NCBI RefSeq assembly: GCF_024172085.1 | Contig: NZ_JAMZDZ010000001.1 | Span: 5,518,001 to 5,582,000, forward strand | Direction: 5' to 3' | DNA from: Hamadaea flava | GTDB taxonomy: Bacteria; Actinomycetota; Actinomycetes; Mycobacteriales; Micromonosporaceae | DNA: 64,000 nt | Shown here: positions 56,123-64,000 of the stretch, piece after piece | Layout: every line of letters starts with the position of its first letter | How positions within the stretch are numbered: the first letter of the stretch is position 1 | The notes under the pieces: model-generated | Seen by the model: the letters and a program-made list of their open reading frames with translations, nothing else | What the model was told of the DNA's origin: nothing | Database searches by the model: none | Position numbers and translations under genes: made by a program

Positions 56123-56599
56123 GTGCCACGGGAGAAGGGCCGCAAGGTCGTCGCGACGAACCGCAAGGCCCGCCACGACTACGCCATCCTCGACACGTAC
56201 GAGGCCGGGATCGTGCTGACCGGTACCGAGGTCAAGTCGCTGCGGATGGGCCGGGCGTCGCTGGTCGACGCGTTCGGCCAGGAGCGCGACGGCGAGATCT
56301 ACCTGCATCAGCTGCACATCCCGGAGTACACGCAGGGCACGTGGACCAACCACGACCCGCGGCGTACGCGGAAGCTGCTGATGCACCGCACCGAGATCCA
56401 GAAGCTCCTCGGGAAGCTGACCGAGTCGGGACTGACCCTGATCCCGCTCAGCCTCTACTTCTCCGACGGCTGGGCCAAGGTGGAACTCGGGCTCGCGCGC
56501 GGTAAGAAGTCCTACGACAAGCGGCAGGATCTCGCCACCCGGGACGCCAACCGCGAGATCCAGCGGGCCCTGGGCCGCCGGAACAAGGGAATCGAATAG
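56123..56599 (+). CDS. smpB: SsrA-binding protein SmpB
   Basis: tmRNA-binding protein of 158 residues, normal length. The OB-fold core shows [39 protein letters not shown] and [15 protein letters not shown]. The basic C-terminal tail ([31 protein letters not shown]) enters the empty mRNA channel. It works with tmRNA to rescue stalled ribosomes; the tmRNA gene lies 2.4 kb downstream on the opposite strand. GTG at 56123 follows AGGAGGATGAGCAGCC. Confidence 0.96.
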   Translation: MPREKGRKVVATNRKARHDYAILDTYEAGIVLTGTEVKSLRMGRASLVDAFGQERDGEIYLHQLHIPEYTQGTWTNHDPRRTRKLLMHRTEIQKLLGKLTESGLTLIPLSLYFSDGWAKVELGLARGKKSYDKRQDLATRDANREIQRALGRRNKGIE

Positions 56600-56682
56600 C
56601 CGACCGGGCAAGGGTTCGCGGCGCGCGCAGACGGTAATCTCCGCTGAGGTTTCATCCCCTCGGCCTTGGGAGGACGTGCGCA

Positions 56683-57504
56683 GTGGCTAGGCACCGGCGT
56701 GACCACGAGCAGTTCGCCGCGGCGGATCCGACGGTGGTATTGCCGGCGGTTACCGCGGCGGCGGGACCGTCCGACGAGGACGCCGCGCCGGCCGAGAGCA
56801 CCAGGGACGCCGATCATGCCGGGCACGCCGAGGACTTCGCCGACGAGCCCGCCACCGAGCGGCGGCGCCGGGGTGGCCGTACGGTCAGTCCGCTGCTGAT
56901 CGGCGCCGGCGGCGTCGCCTTGACACTGATCATGGTCGTCGGGGGCTGGGCGCTCGCCGGTGGCCACGGTGGCGGCGATCCGCTGGTCTACCCGTGGAGT
57001 TCGGACACTCCGGGCCCGATCGACGTCTCGATCAGCCTGGAACCCACGGTGCTGCCGTCGCCCAGCGTCGACCCGACGGCGAGCCTGAGCTCCAGCCCGG
57101 CCGCGCCCCGTCCGACCCGGAGCCGGTCGGCGAGCCCGAGCCTGTCGGCGTCGGTCAGCCCGTCGGCCGAGTCCATGACCGCCACGACCACCGCCGAGGT
57201 GATGTCCAGCCAGGTGTGGTCGGACGGTTTCGTGGTTCACTACAAGATCGCCAACAAGGGCTCGTCGGCGGCCGGCTGGAAGGTGAAGATCGTCTTCTCG
57301 AAGGCCGTCCGCCTCGACTCGCCGTGGAACGCCACTGCCGATACGCTCAGCGGGTCCGAGATGACGTTCACGGCCAAGCAGGCGCTGGCCGCCGGCACAT
57401 CCGTCGACTTCGGATTCGTGGCGTATCGCACTCGGGGTGCGACCCTCGGCCTTCCGGTCACCTGCACCATCGACGGAAAGCAGTTTCCCTGCGCTTTGTC
57501 GTGA
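56683..57504 (+). CDS. Membrane-anchored protein with CBM2-like outer domain
   Basis: A 273-residue protein: acidic cytoplasmic N terminus (1-60), basic stop RRRRGGR, one helix at about 68-92, a Ser/Pro/Thr/Arg-rich linker (110-165) and a C-terminal CBM2-type beta domain (about 165-273). The domain has QVWSDGFVVHYKIANKGSSAAGWKVKI, the Trp-Asn pair SPWNATADTLSG and AAGTSVDFGFVAYRTRG, with Cys261 and Cys270 able to form a disulfide. CBM2 modules bind cellulose or xylan; here the anchoring suggests a wall-glycan or surface role. GTG 56683 follows GGGAGG. Function unknown. It is followed by a second gene of similar outer architecture. Confidence 0.65.
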   Translation: MARHRRDHEQFAAADPTVVLPAVTAAAGPSDEDAAPAESTRDADHAGHAEDFADEPATERRRRGGRTVSPLLIGAGGVALTLIMVVGGWALAGGHGGGDPLVYPWSSDTPGPIDVSISLEPTVLPSPSVDPTASLSSSPAAPRPTRSRSASPSLSASVSPSAESMTATTTAEVMSSQVWSDGFVVHYKIANKGSSAAGWKVKIVFSKAVRLDSPWNATADTLSGSEMTFTAKQALAAGTSVDFGFVAYRTRGATLGLPVTCTIDGKQFPCALS

Positions 57505-57551
57505 CTTGGCATCCGGCGAATGCCGGACAGCGTTCCCGGCCGAAGACGGAA

Positions 57552-57557
57552 TATATT
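57552..57557 (+). promoter_or_regulatory. -10 box (TATATT), leaderless type
   Basis: TATATT ends 7 bases before the GTG at 57565, with no ribosome site. Confidence 0.45.
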
Positions 57558-57564
57558 TCAGCTC

Positions 57565-58863
57565 GTGAGCGAGATAAACGTTGATGTCGATCTCCCGCAC
57601 CCGCCGCACCGCGTGTGGCGGGCGCTGACGGATCGCCGGGTGCTCGCCACGTGGTTCATGGAGACCGACCTGGAGCCACTGCCTGGTGCGGTCGGCCGGG
57701 CCTTCCCGAGCGGCATCCCGGGATTCACCGGGCCGTTCGACATCGAGGTCGTCTCGGTCGGCCCGGAGCGGCTGCTCGTGATGCGGTGGCGCGGCGACCA
57801 GCTGCACGCCGAGGTGCGCTGGGAGCTGGAGGAACTGACCGGCGGCACGCGGTTGCGGGTCAGCCAGACCGGCTTCCTCGGGGTGAACGGCACGCTCCGG
57901 CGGCGGGAACTGCGTCGCGCGTACCAGCAGCTCTTCGGGGAGGAACTGCTCGCGGTCCTGGGGCGGGCGGGCGAGCCCTCCGCGATCCCGCGGCAGCGCG
58001 TGCAGCAACCGGTGGTCGCGGCTGTGGGCATCGAGAACGAGCTGCCGTCGGCCGCGCCGCCCCGCGCGGACCTGGGCGACCCGTCCGATCCGTGGGCGCT
58101 CAGCGACCCGTCGGTCCTGGCCGGGGTGCGCGACCACCCGGTACCTACCGACGAGGACAGCGCCGAGATCACCCCGCCGCCGCACGGCCCCGCGGGCCGG
58201 CTCGCCGCCGCGTTTCCCCTTCAGGAGCGGGTACGCGCAACGGCGATCACGGTGACGGTGGCCATGATCGTGGTGACCGTGGGCTGGCTGTGGCTCACCC
58301 GGCCGATGCATGTGGACGGACCGCCCGCCTCATATCCGGTGGCGACCCACGACCCGGCGTTCGCCCTGCCCGAGCAGTCGCCGTTCGTGCTGCCCAGCGG
58401 CGGTCCCACCGGACCGGGCACGATCTCGCCGAGCGGCACCCCGTCGCCCGGGGCGTCCGGCCGCCCGTCGGGTTCGCCGAGCCTGGGGGCGTCGGCCAGC
58501 GGTTCCGCCACCGGGGCGCCCGCCCTCACCGCCGAGTACGCGACCCAGAGTTCCACCGGTCTGCTGGGCTACCAGGTCGCGGTGACGGTGACCGTGCACA
58601 ACCCGGGTACCTCGCCGCACAGCGGCTGGACCGTCGTCCTCAAAGTCCCGTCAGCCGCCAGCGTCGACTCGAACTCGGGGTCGGTGCAGGTCTCGAAGTC
58701 GGGCGAGCAGGTCACGATCACGCCGAAGGACGCGAGCAAGGTCGTGAACTCGGGCAGCGACGTCGCCTTCATCGTGACCTTCAGCGGCGGGGCGCTGCTC
58801 GGCATCGGCAGCGGGGGAGTGACCGGCTGCGAGGTCGACGGCACCACCTGCACCAAAGCCTGA
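57565..58863 (+). CDS. SRPBCC (AHSA1-like) domain fused through a membrane helix to a CBM2-like domain
   Basis: A 432-residue protein of unusual design. Residues 1-135 form an AHSA1/SRPBCC domain (INVDVDLPHPPHRVWRALTDRRVLATWFMETDLEP; MRWRGDQLHAEVRWELEEL). A Pro/Asp-rich stretch leads to one helix at about 225-245 (ATAITVTVAMIVVTVGWLWL), then a Pro/Ser/Gly linker (270-320) and a beta domain (about 320-432) with YQVAVTVTVHNPGTSPHSGWTVVLKVPS and paired Cys422/Cys429. The SRPBCC part should be cytoplasmic and the CBM-like part outside. It follows the CBM2-like gene at 56683 and shares its linker and outer-domain style. A lipid- or ligand-sensing transmembrane protein is a guess. Confidence 0.65.
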   Translation: MSEINVDVDLPHPPHRVWRALTDRRVLATWFMETDLEPLPGAVGRAFPSGIPGFTGPFDIEVVSVGPERLLVMRWRGDQLHAEVRWELEELTGGTRLRVSQTGFLGVNGTLRRRELRRAYQQLFGEELLAVLGRAGEPSAIPRQRVQQPVVAAVGIENELPSAAPPRADLGDPSDPWALSDPSVLAGVRDHPVPTDEDSAEITPPPHGPAGRLAAAFPLQERVRATAITVTVAMIVVTVGWLWLTRPMHVDGPPASYPVATHDPAFALPEQSPFVLPSGGPTGPGTISPSGTPSPGASGRPSGSPSLGASASGSATGAPALTAEYATQSSTGLLGYQVAVTVTVHNPGTSPHSGWTVVLKVPSAASVDSNSGSVQVSKSGEQVTITPKDASKVVNSGSDVAFIVTFSGGALLGIGSGGVTGCEVDGTTCTKA

Positions 58864-58880
58864 CGCTCGCTGCTTTCCTC

Positions 58881-58939
58881 GCAGATCACGGTTACGCATG
58901 TGATCTTGGCGCGGCGAAGCCTGCGTATCCGTGATCTGC
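58881..58939. repeat. Intergenic palindrome, GCAGATCACGG type
   Basis: 18-bp arms (58881-58898 with 58922-58939) agree at 17 positions and carry GATCACGG/CCGTGATC near the outer ends. It lies after the SRPBCC fusion gene and can act as its terminator. Confidence 0.65.
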
Positions 58940-58962
58940 ACGCTCCTCGACGGGGCATGAGA

Positions 58963-58992
58963 AAGGCCCCGGACCGGGTGGTCCGGGGCCTT
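58963..58992 (-). terminator. Intrinsic terminator of tmRNA
   Basis: Perfect 13-bp arms (58963-58975 with 58980-58992), 4-nt loop. On the minus strand the hairpin begins 8 bases after the mature tmRNA 3' end and is followed by TTTCTC, a short U-tract. Confidence 0.85.
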
Positions 58993-58999
58993 CGCCAAG

Positions 59000-59369
59000 T
59001 GGAGGTGCGGGGAATCGAACCCCGGTCCCTCGCCGCATTGGCAGGGCTTCTCCGAGCGCAGCTCGCTATGCCTTTCTCGGCCCCACCGATCACACGAGCG
59101 AGTCGGTGTGACGGGCCCAGTCGCGATTGATCTCGCCGCCCCAGCCCCGCGACAGGACCGGATTGGCCAGCCTACTTACTGATGCCGGTGAACTAGGGCG
59201 TAGGCACCCCTAGACCGACAGACCTGCTACTCGCCTCAGGCGGCGAGAGCGAGGTCAGCGCGATTAACCTTGGCGCTTATAGGTTTTCGACGTCGATTAA
59301 CGAGACGGCGTCGACTTCCTCGGCTCGCTTCTCCTACCGCAACGTACGCGGTCGAAACCTGTCACCCCC
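59000..59369 (-). ncRNA. ssrA: Transfer-messenger RNA
   Basis: Minus-strand tmRNA of about 370 nt. The 3' tRNA-like part reads CGGGGTTCGATTCCCCG (T arm) followed by CACCTCC, which pairs with 5' GGGGGTG (59369-59363) with one G-U pair; the discriminator is A and CCA is not encoded. The 5' end continues GACAGGTTTCGAC, as in other actinobacterial tmRNAs. The tag frame at 59274-59236 reads AKVNRADLALAA then TGA, ending in the LAA proteolysis signal. It works with SmpB, encoded at 56123. Confidence 0.93.
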
Positions 59370-59404
59370 CTGGAGGGAGCCGCCCTGGATGAACGACTGC
59401 ATTA

Positions 59405-59432
59405 ATCCTAACGTCTCCACCCCACCGAGTCA
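59405..59432 (-). promoter_or_regulatory. Probable tmRNA promoter
   Basis: On the minus strand TGACTC (complement of 59427-59432) and TAGGAT (complement of 59405-59410) are 16 bases apart. This places the start of the precursor about 30 bases before the mature 5' end, which RNase P would then trim. Confidence 0.4.
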
Positions 59433-59453
59433 TCCCGTTATCCCCGTCACACC

Positions 59454-59494
59454 GGTCAAATCGGTGAATAATGCTCTCATTGGTCAACCGGTGA
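59454..59494. repeat. Imperfect direct repeat GGTCAA-CGGTGA upstream of tmRNA
   Basis: GGTCAAATCGGTGA (59454-59467) and GGTCAACCGGTGA (59482-59494) start 28 bases apart in the gap between tmRNA and the next plus-strand gene. Could be a regulator site; otherwise the gap shows no gene. Confidence 0.35.
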
Positions 59495-59572
59495 GTTGAC
59501 GCCCAGGAAACAGCAAGGCGACTAACTTACCGTGACGTCGGTTCCTGACCAGGCCCTTTGACGGAGTCAGAC

Positions 59573-61297
59573 GTGACGCTCAGTGACCCCGCCGAGGCGG
59601 GCAAGGAAACCACCGCCGCAGCCGGGCAAGGCGGGCCGGCGCGGGCGGCGATGAGGAAGAACCGGACGCGGTGGCTGCCCGCGCTCGCGCTGCTGCCCGC
59701 CCTGCTGCTGACCCTGTGGCTGCCGCTCAACGGCGACGTCGCGTACGTGCTCGGTGGGCTCGAAACGGCTGGCCGGGGCGGGGTGAGCGTCTGGGACGTC
59801 TTCGTCGCGCGGCCCATCGCGTACCGGCTGTTCCTGGCCGGCCTCGACGGCTTCCGAGGTCTCCTGCCGGGTGCCGACTCGTTCGCCGCGCGGAACGCGA
59901 TCGTCCGGCTGGAAGCCGACCTCGTGATCATCCTGGTCGGGATCGTGCTGTACCTCGGGCTGCGACGGTTCTGCCGCCCGGCGGTCGCCGCGGTGAGTGC
60001 CCTCGCGACCACGGCCGCGCTGCTGATCTCGCCGCCCTGGCACTACCTGCAGCCGGACTGGGTCGCGGTGGTGGCCGGGGTGCTGGCGGTCGGGGCGGCG
60101 TGTGCGCCTCGCCGTTGGTGGCTCGGTGCGCTGCTGGGCGGCTTCGCCACGTTCCTGACCATCGCCGTGAAGCTCGCGACCGCTCCCATCGCGGTGATCG
60201 CGCTGCTGCTGATCGCGGCGTTGTGCGTACGCCGGGCGCTGTGGACGGCCGCGGCGGCGATCGCCTTCACCGGAATCTGGTACGTCCTGACGAAGCAGTT
60301 CCTGCCCTGGGAGTGGACCTGGTTCAACGACCAGGCCGCGTTGGTGCACAACTCGCCGATCCACCACGCGCCCAACCTGACCGACTTCCGGCGCTTCCGG
60401 ATGGCGGCGTACGACGTCATGATCGTGAGCCCGATCGTGGTGCTCGCCCCGGCGGCGGTGGTCGTACTGGCTCGCCGCCGACTCCGGTACTACGCCCTGG
60501 CCGCGGTGATCGCCGGGCTGTCGGTCTCGTCGGCGTACGCCCAAGGCGAGTGGTTCATGTACCACTTCGCGGTGGTGCCCGTGCTCGCGGCCGGCGTCTG
60601 GGGAGCGGCCTTCGGCGCGAATCGGCGAGCCCGGCTGCCGCTGGGGATCGGGCTGCTCGCCGCTTCGCTCGCGAGCGCCGTCCTGCTGCGGCAACCCGTC
60701 GACTGGCGGTTGACGCAGCTCGGCCTGGTCTCGAAGGCGTACCTGCTGGGAGCTGTGCTGATCGCCGGCTGGGCCGGTCTCGCCGCCCGAGGTGCTCGCA
60801 CGGATCAGCCCAGCCGGTGGACGGCGGTCGCCGGGACTGCCGCAGCGACCCTGGCCATGCTGCCGGCCTGCCTCCCAGCCAGCGCGTACGCCTTCAGCGG
60901 CTACAACGCCAACGCCTGGAACGTCCTCGGGGTCGACAACTCGGCGTTCGACGACTTGAGCAAACGGCTCGGCCGGGACACGCCCGTGCTGTACCTGGCT
61001 TTCGGCAGCGTCGCGTACAAGATGGGAAATCCGACAGCCTGCCGCTATCCCTCGCCGCAGTGGTTGCAGCGCAGCACCTATCTGCCCCAGGTCCGCGACT
61101 ATCCCAGCTACAGCGACAACCTGCGCTGCCTGACCGACGACAAGACCGCGCGCTATGTGGTCATCAGCTCCTCGTGGTTCCGCGTCACCGGGGCCGACGC
61201 GGAGGTCCAGGGGCTGATAGCGGCGCGCTTCGACTGCTCCGACCAGGCCCGTGTGCCGGCCCCTGGCGATCTGGTGGTCTGCCCCGCGCGGTCTTGA
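59573..61297 (+). CDS. Polytopic membrane protein, GT-C glycosyltransferase-like
   Basis: A 574-residue protein with about 10-12 helices. After the first helix (WLPALALLPALLLTLWLPLNGD) comes an outer loop with LPLNGDVAYVLGGLETAGRGG, in the position of the acidic metal motif of GT-C enzymes, then VARPIAYRLFLAGLDGFRG. A large C-terminal extracytoplasmic domain (about 440-574) contains four or more Cys. The fold suggests a polyprenyl-phosphate-sugar-dependent transferase, but acceptor and donor are unknown. GTG 59573 follows GGAG with 6 bases spacing; a TTG at 59558 is the alternative. Confidence 0.6.
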   Translation: MTLSDPAEAGKETTAAAGQGGPARAAMRKNRTRWLPALALLPALLLTLWLPLNGDVAYVLGGLETAGRGGVSVWDVFVARPIAYRLFLAGLDGFRGLLPGADSFAARNAIVRLEADLVIILVGIVLYLGLRRFCRPAVAAVSALATTAALLISPPWHYLQPDWVAVVAGVLAVGAACAPRRWWLGALLGGFATFLTIAVKLATAPIAVIALLLIAALCVRRALWTAAAAIAFTGIWYVLTKQFLPWEWTWFNDQAALVHNSPIHHAPNLTDFRRFRMAAYDVMIVSPIVVLAPAAVVVLARRRLRYYALAAVIAGLSVSSAYAQGEWFMYHFAVVPVLAAGVWGAAFGANRRARLPLGIGLLAASLASAVLLRQPVDWRLTQLGLVSKAYLLGAVLIAGWAGLAARGARTDQPSRWTAVAGTAAATLAMLPACLPASAYAFSGYNANAWNVLGVDNSAFDDLSKRLGRDTPVLYLAFGSVAYKMGNPTACRYPSPQWLQRSTYLPQVRDYPSYSDNLRCLTDDKTARYVVISSSWFRVTGADAEVQGLIAARFDCSDQARVPAPGDLVVCPARS

Positions 61298-61329
61298 CGC
61301 GGATCGCGCCGGCCGGTAGGAACTGGCTG

Positions 61330-61977
61330 GTGCGCCCGGCCGACGTTCCCATGCCCGCCGCCGTCGCGGCCCGCCCCCGCGACGATCGCGGCTACCCGGT
61401 CCTCGCGATCACCCCCTGGGCCGACGGGCAGCCACGCTTCGCGGCCACCGGCACCGCGCGCAGCTATCTCTGCGCGGTGGAACGGCGTTGCTCCATTTGT
61501 GGTACGCCGATGGCGGCCGGACCGGTCTGGCGAGTGGTCGGCGGGGCCGAGGCGGAGGCCATCGCGGCGGCGACGGCGGCCGGGCGGGCGTACCGGAACG
61601 AGGCGGCCACTGTGGAGGCTCCGGGGCATCGCGACTGCATGCTGTACGCCGCCGTCGTCTGCCCCTACCTCGCCCAGCCGACCGCCCGGCGCGGCCAGGA
61701 CGGCACCCACGCCGGCATGGTGCGCGGCGAACGCAAGAGCGCGGGCGGGGCCGTCGTCGGCTTCGCGACCCTCGAATTCCGGTACGCCGACGTCATGATG
61801 TTCCGGTTCGCCGACGTCGTCGAGTTCCTGCCGCACGACAGTGGCGAGGAACAGTTGCCGGTGCTGGTGTCGGCTATCTCGCAATCCACCGCGGCAACGC
61901 CCGAGTGCCCGGACTATCTCCTGTCGGATGAGGAATCGGCGACCCGCCGCTTCACCACCTATCTGGACGTTCGCTGA
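61330..61977 (+). CDS. Cys/His-motif protein of unknown function
   Basis: Soluble protein of 215 residues. It has GYPVLAITPWADGQPRFAATG, a knuckle CSICGTPMAAGPVW at about residue 55, and APGHRDCMLYAAVVCPYLAQPTARR at about 98-122. The CxxC plus HxxC pattern suggests one zinc site; similar proteins with CWxCG and HRDCAxYAARACPFL occur in streptomycetes as hypotheticals. GTG 61330 is 8 bases after TAGGAA; ATG 61351 is the alternative. It follows the GT-C-like gene after 32 bases. No function can be given. Confidence 0.6.
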   Translation: MRPADVPMPAAVAARPRDDRGYPVLAITPWADGQPRFAATGTARSYLCAVERRCSICGTPMAAGPVWRVVGGAEAEAIAAATAAGRAYRNEAATVEAPGHRDCMLYAAVVCPYLAQPTARRGQDGTHAGMVRGERKSAGGAVVGFATLEFRYADVMMFRFADVVEFLPHDSGEEQLPVLVSAISQSTAATPECPDYLLSDEESATRRFTTYLDVR

Positions 61978-62040
61978 TACCGTTCCGCTCGGCATCCGCC
62001 GTGAGTTCGGGGATGCGGTGCCCCTCAGCCAGGAGAATCA

Positions 62041-63942
62041 ATGCGTACTCTGCTCACCCGTCAGCGAGCCGCCACCGCCGCGGTCCTCATCGCCTCGGTC
62101 GCCGTCCTCGCCGCCTGCGGCGAGAAGAAGGACCCCGGGGCCGACCCCAGCGCTTCCGCCACCTCGGCCATCTCGGCCGGTGCTGTGCTCATCTCGGACG
62201 GCACCGCCGTCGTGCGGATCGGCGACCGCAAGGTCACCTTCCCGACGACGGTCAAGGACGCCGCCTGGTCGCCCGACGGCAGCCGGATCGCGTTCGTCGA
62301 CGGGGACGGCAACATCTCGACCAGCCGGCCCGACGGCAGCAACCGCGTCGCGATCACCAAGGCGAAGGCGGGAGCCACCCGGTCGGAGCCGACCTGGTTC
62401 GGCTACCGGATCCTGTTCACCGAGACCGATGCCAAGGGCGTCTCCCGGCTGATGCAGGTCGGCTCCAACGGTTCCGTCGTCACGACTCGGAAGGAGACGG
62501 TCACCGAGGCGTACCTCGGCCCGGACCTGCCCGAGACCGGGGCGGCCGAGGCCAACGCCGTGATCGGCGCCGAATTCGTGTCCGAGCTCGGCGAGGTGGC
62601 GTACACGGCGACGACCTCGAAGGGCAGCGACGTCTGGGTCATCGACGTCAACCAGCGGGAGCCGTACGGCACCAAGATCGCCGCCGGTAAGGACCCGGCG
62701 CTGTCGCCCGACGGCAAGCAGGTCGCGTACGTGGCCAAGGACGGTCAGGTGGCCGTCGCGGCCGTGGAGTTCGGCCAGAAGAAGACCTCGAAGCCCCGCA
62801 CGATCACCACCGGCGCGCAGTCGCCCAGCCACCTCGTCTGGTCCGCCGACGGCAAGCGGGTGGCGTACTCGACCTCGACGGGCATCGAGAGCGTGGCCGC
62901 GGCCGGCGGCGACAAGCAAGAGGTGTCCGCGACTCCGGGCGTGGCCGCCTACCTGCCGGTGGCCCGCGACAAGGTGACCCGGGTGACCGGCGGGGACCCG
63001 GTGGCGATGTCCATCGCCGCGTCCAAGCTGCGCTACCCGACGATGAAGCAGTACATGCCGACCGAGGACGTGCACCCGGCGAACGGGGCGGTCCTCACGT
63101 CGGCCGCGAAGCCCGAGTTTGCCCTGCTCGCGGCGCAGATGTCCTGGGCGGCGCACGGTCCGACGCTGTTCACCTCCGGCCCGAACCTGGACGCGCCGGT
63201 CCAGGAGGAGCTGACCCGGATCTTCGGCAAGATCGACAAGTCGTACGACAACGGACCGACCGTGTACCTGGTCGGCGGGACGGACGTGGTGTCGGCCGCG
63301 ACCGAGTCGGCCCTCAAGAAGGCGGGCTACCGCACCCAGCGCATCACCGGCGCGGACCCGATCGCCCTCGCCGCGGCCGCCGCCAAGGAAGTGCGTTACA
63401 TCGACAACGTCTACGTCGTGGACAGCAAGGACGCCAAGCTGACGGCCGCCGTCGCCGGTGTGGCCAACACGGGCGGCATCCTCTTCACCGACGGCTCCAC
63501 GCTGCCCGCCGCCACGAAGACGGCGCTCCAGGGCCTCTACGAGGGCTCCGAGGTGTACGCGATCGGCAGCGCCGCGCAGCAGGCGCTCGCGGGCGGCTGG
63601 CCCGGCAAGTCCTCGAAGACCGAGGTCATCCCGGTCGCCGCCGAGGGCGACTCCGCGGTGGCCACACTGGCCGACCTGCTGTCGGGCGGCCCGCGGGTGG
63701 CGGTCGCAGCCGACCCCGCCTCCCCGATCGAGACCGCGCTCGCGATCGCGCTCGCCCACACGTTCGGCGGGCAGGTGCTCCTGACGGGCCCGTCCGGTGT
63801 GGACGACGCGACCAAGCAGTGGCTGGTCAAGACCTCCGGTTCGATCGACACGGTGTACGTCGTCGGAGCCGGGGTGCCGGCCGACGCCGAAGCCGCGATC
63901 GCCACCGCCGTCAGCGGCCCCCTCGGCTACACCCAGTCCTAA
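62041..63942 (+). CDS. Lipoprotein with TolB-like propeller and cell-wall-binding type 2 repeats
   Basis: Secreted lipoprotein of 633 residues, lipobox VLAAC (Cys26). Residues about 45-320 contain WD40/TolB-like repeats (AAWSPDGSRIAFVDGDG, PALSPDGKQVAYVAKDG, LVWSADGKRVAYSTSTG). Residues about 340-630 contain cell-wall-binding 2-type repeats (PTVYLVGGTDVVSAATESALKKAGYRTQRITGADPIALAAAAAKE; SIDTVYVVGAGVPADAEAAI). Such repeats anchor surface proteins to wall polymers in clostridia and occur in actinobacteria. ATG 62041 follows AGGAGAATCA. The combination suggests a surface binding or scaffold protein; no enzyme domain is seen. Confidence 0.8.
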   Translation: MRTLLTRQRAATAAVLIASVAVLAACGEKKDPGADPSASATSAISAGAVLISDGTAVVRIGDRKVTFPTTVKDAAWSPDGSRIAFVDGDGNISTSRPDGSNRVAITKAKAGATRSEPTWFGYRILFTETDAKGVSRLMQVGSNGSVVTTRKETVTEAYLGPDLPETGAAEANAVIGAEFVSELGEVAYTATTSKGSDVWVIDVNQREPYGTKIAAGKDPALSPDGKQVAYVAKDGQVAVAAVEFGQKKTSKPRTITTGAQSPSHLVWSADGKRVAYSTSTGIESVAAAGGDKQEVSATPGVAAYLPVARDKVTRVTGGDPVAMSIAASKLRYPTMKQYMPTEDVHPANGAVLTSAAKPEFALLAAQMSWAAHGPTLFTSGPNLDAPVQEELTRIFGKIDKSYDNGPTVYLVGGTDVVSAATESALKKAGYRTQRITGADPIALAAAAAKEVRYIDNVYVVDSKDAKLTAAVAGVANTGGILFTDGSTLPAATKTALQGLYEGSEVYAIGSAAQQALAGGWPGKSSKTEVIPVAAEGDSAVATLADLLSGGPRVAVAADPASPIETALAIALAHTFGGQVLLTGPSGVDDATKQWLVKTSGSIDTVYVVGAGVPADAEAAIATAVSGPLGYTQS

Positions 63943-63957
63943 CCCACCCACCCCTAT

Positions 63958-64000
63958 GCGTTGATCATGAACTAACGGTCGTTGTCGACGGTGTGTCGGA
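63958..64000. repeat. Left part of a GTTGATCATG-type palindrome, cut by the window end
   Basis: GCGTTGATCATG at 63958 and CGACGGTGTGTCG nearby repeat the words of the palindrome at 32728-32793. The right arm would lie beyond the window. Confidence 0.6.

Overview
The window is high-GC DNA (about 70% by eye) with GTG starts, ATGA/GTGA stop-start overlaps, frequent GTACGC words and TAGGCT-type -10 boxes. It reads as an actinobacterial chromosome, most likely Micromonosporaceae (Actinoplanes/Micromonospora relatives). Gene order supports this: manB-trm112-SIS-manA, ahcY, mtrAB-lpqB-comF-hpf-secA-DUF6459 matches, as I recall it, the Mycobacterium tuberculosis Rv3257c to Rv3235 neighbourhood. moxR/DUF58/DUF4350/DUF4129/RDD/SpoIIM matches Rv3690-Rv3695, and prfB-ftsE-ftsX-hydrolase-smpB is the usual division/ribosome-rescue block. 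Nearly all of it is chromosomal core; the only clear mobile element is one IS110-family copy.

Layout. 1-7 kb: polyamine/GABA module (two PotBC-type permeases, a saccharopine-dehydrogenase-like reductase, gabT, patD, a further aldehyde dehydrogenase). 7-8.3 kb: IS110-family element inserted in a long intergenic palindrome. 8.3-13.4 kb: mannose-phosphate metabolism (manB, Trm112-like, SIS isomerase-like, manA) plus a CDF metal transporter. 13.4-18.7 kb: ahcY on the minus strand, then efeUOB behind a probable IdeR/DtxR iron box. 18.7-26.6 kb: RDD, SpoIIM-like, GNAT, then a translationally coupled DUF58-MoxR-DUF4350-DUF4129-membrane protein operon. 26.7-39 kb: mtrA-mtrB-lpqB-comF-hpf, three GNAT domains in two genes, secA, DUF6912-like, a small MerR-fold HTH protein and a DUF6459-like protein. 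39-44 kb: unknown membrane protein, pruA, helicase-associated protein. 44-51 kb: sugar ABC operon with GH4 glycosidase, BadF-type sugar kinase and ROK repressor. 51-59.4 kb: PadR, prfB, ftsE, ftsX, LytM hydrolase, smpB, two membrane-anchored proteins with CBM2-like outer domains, and tmRNA. 59.5-64 kb: GT-C-like membrane protein, a Cys-rich unknown and a cell-wall-binding-repeat lipoprotein.

The most interesting signal is the non-coding end of the IS110 element (about 8055-8200, minus strand). It folds on paper into two stem-closed internal loops like a bridge RNA. The first loop carries a 10-nt word identical to the target flank at the element's own insertion site, and a 6-nt word that can pair with the other flank across a CT core. 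Removing the element restores a 24/27 inverted repeat of a type found elsewhere in the window, so the element appears to target these REP-like palindromes. Its transposase is frameshifted after the catalytic serine.

Other points of interest: tandem GCAAAC direct repeats at one-helical-turn spacing before a BldC-like regulator and before the next gene; a 41-bp palindrome spanning the -10 box and start codon of the FtsEX-linked hydrolase; a fusion of a cytoplasmic SRPBCC domain to an extracellular CBM2-like domain; a Trp/Arg-rich juxtamembrane segment in the DUF4129 protein; and at least seven genes whose -10 box lies 6-9 nt from the start codon, implying leaderless transcripts. No tRNA, rRNA or CRISPR array was seen.
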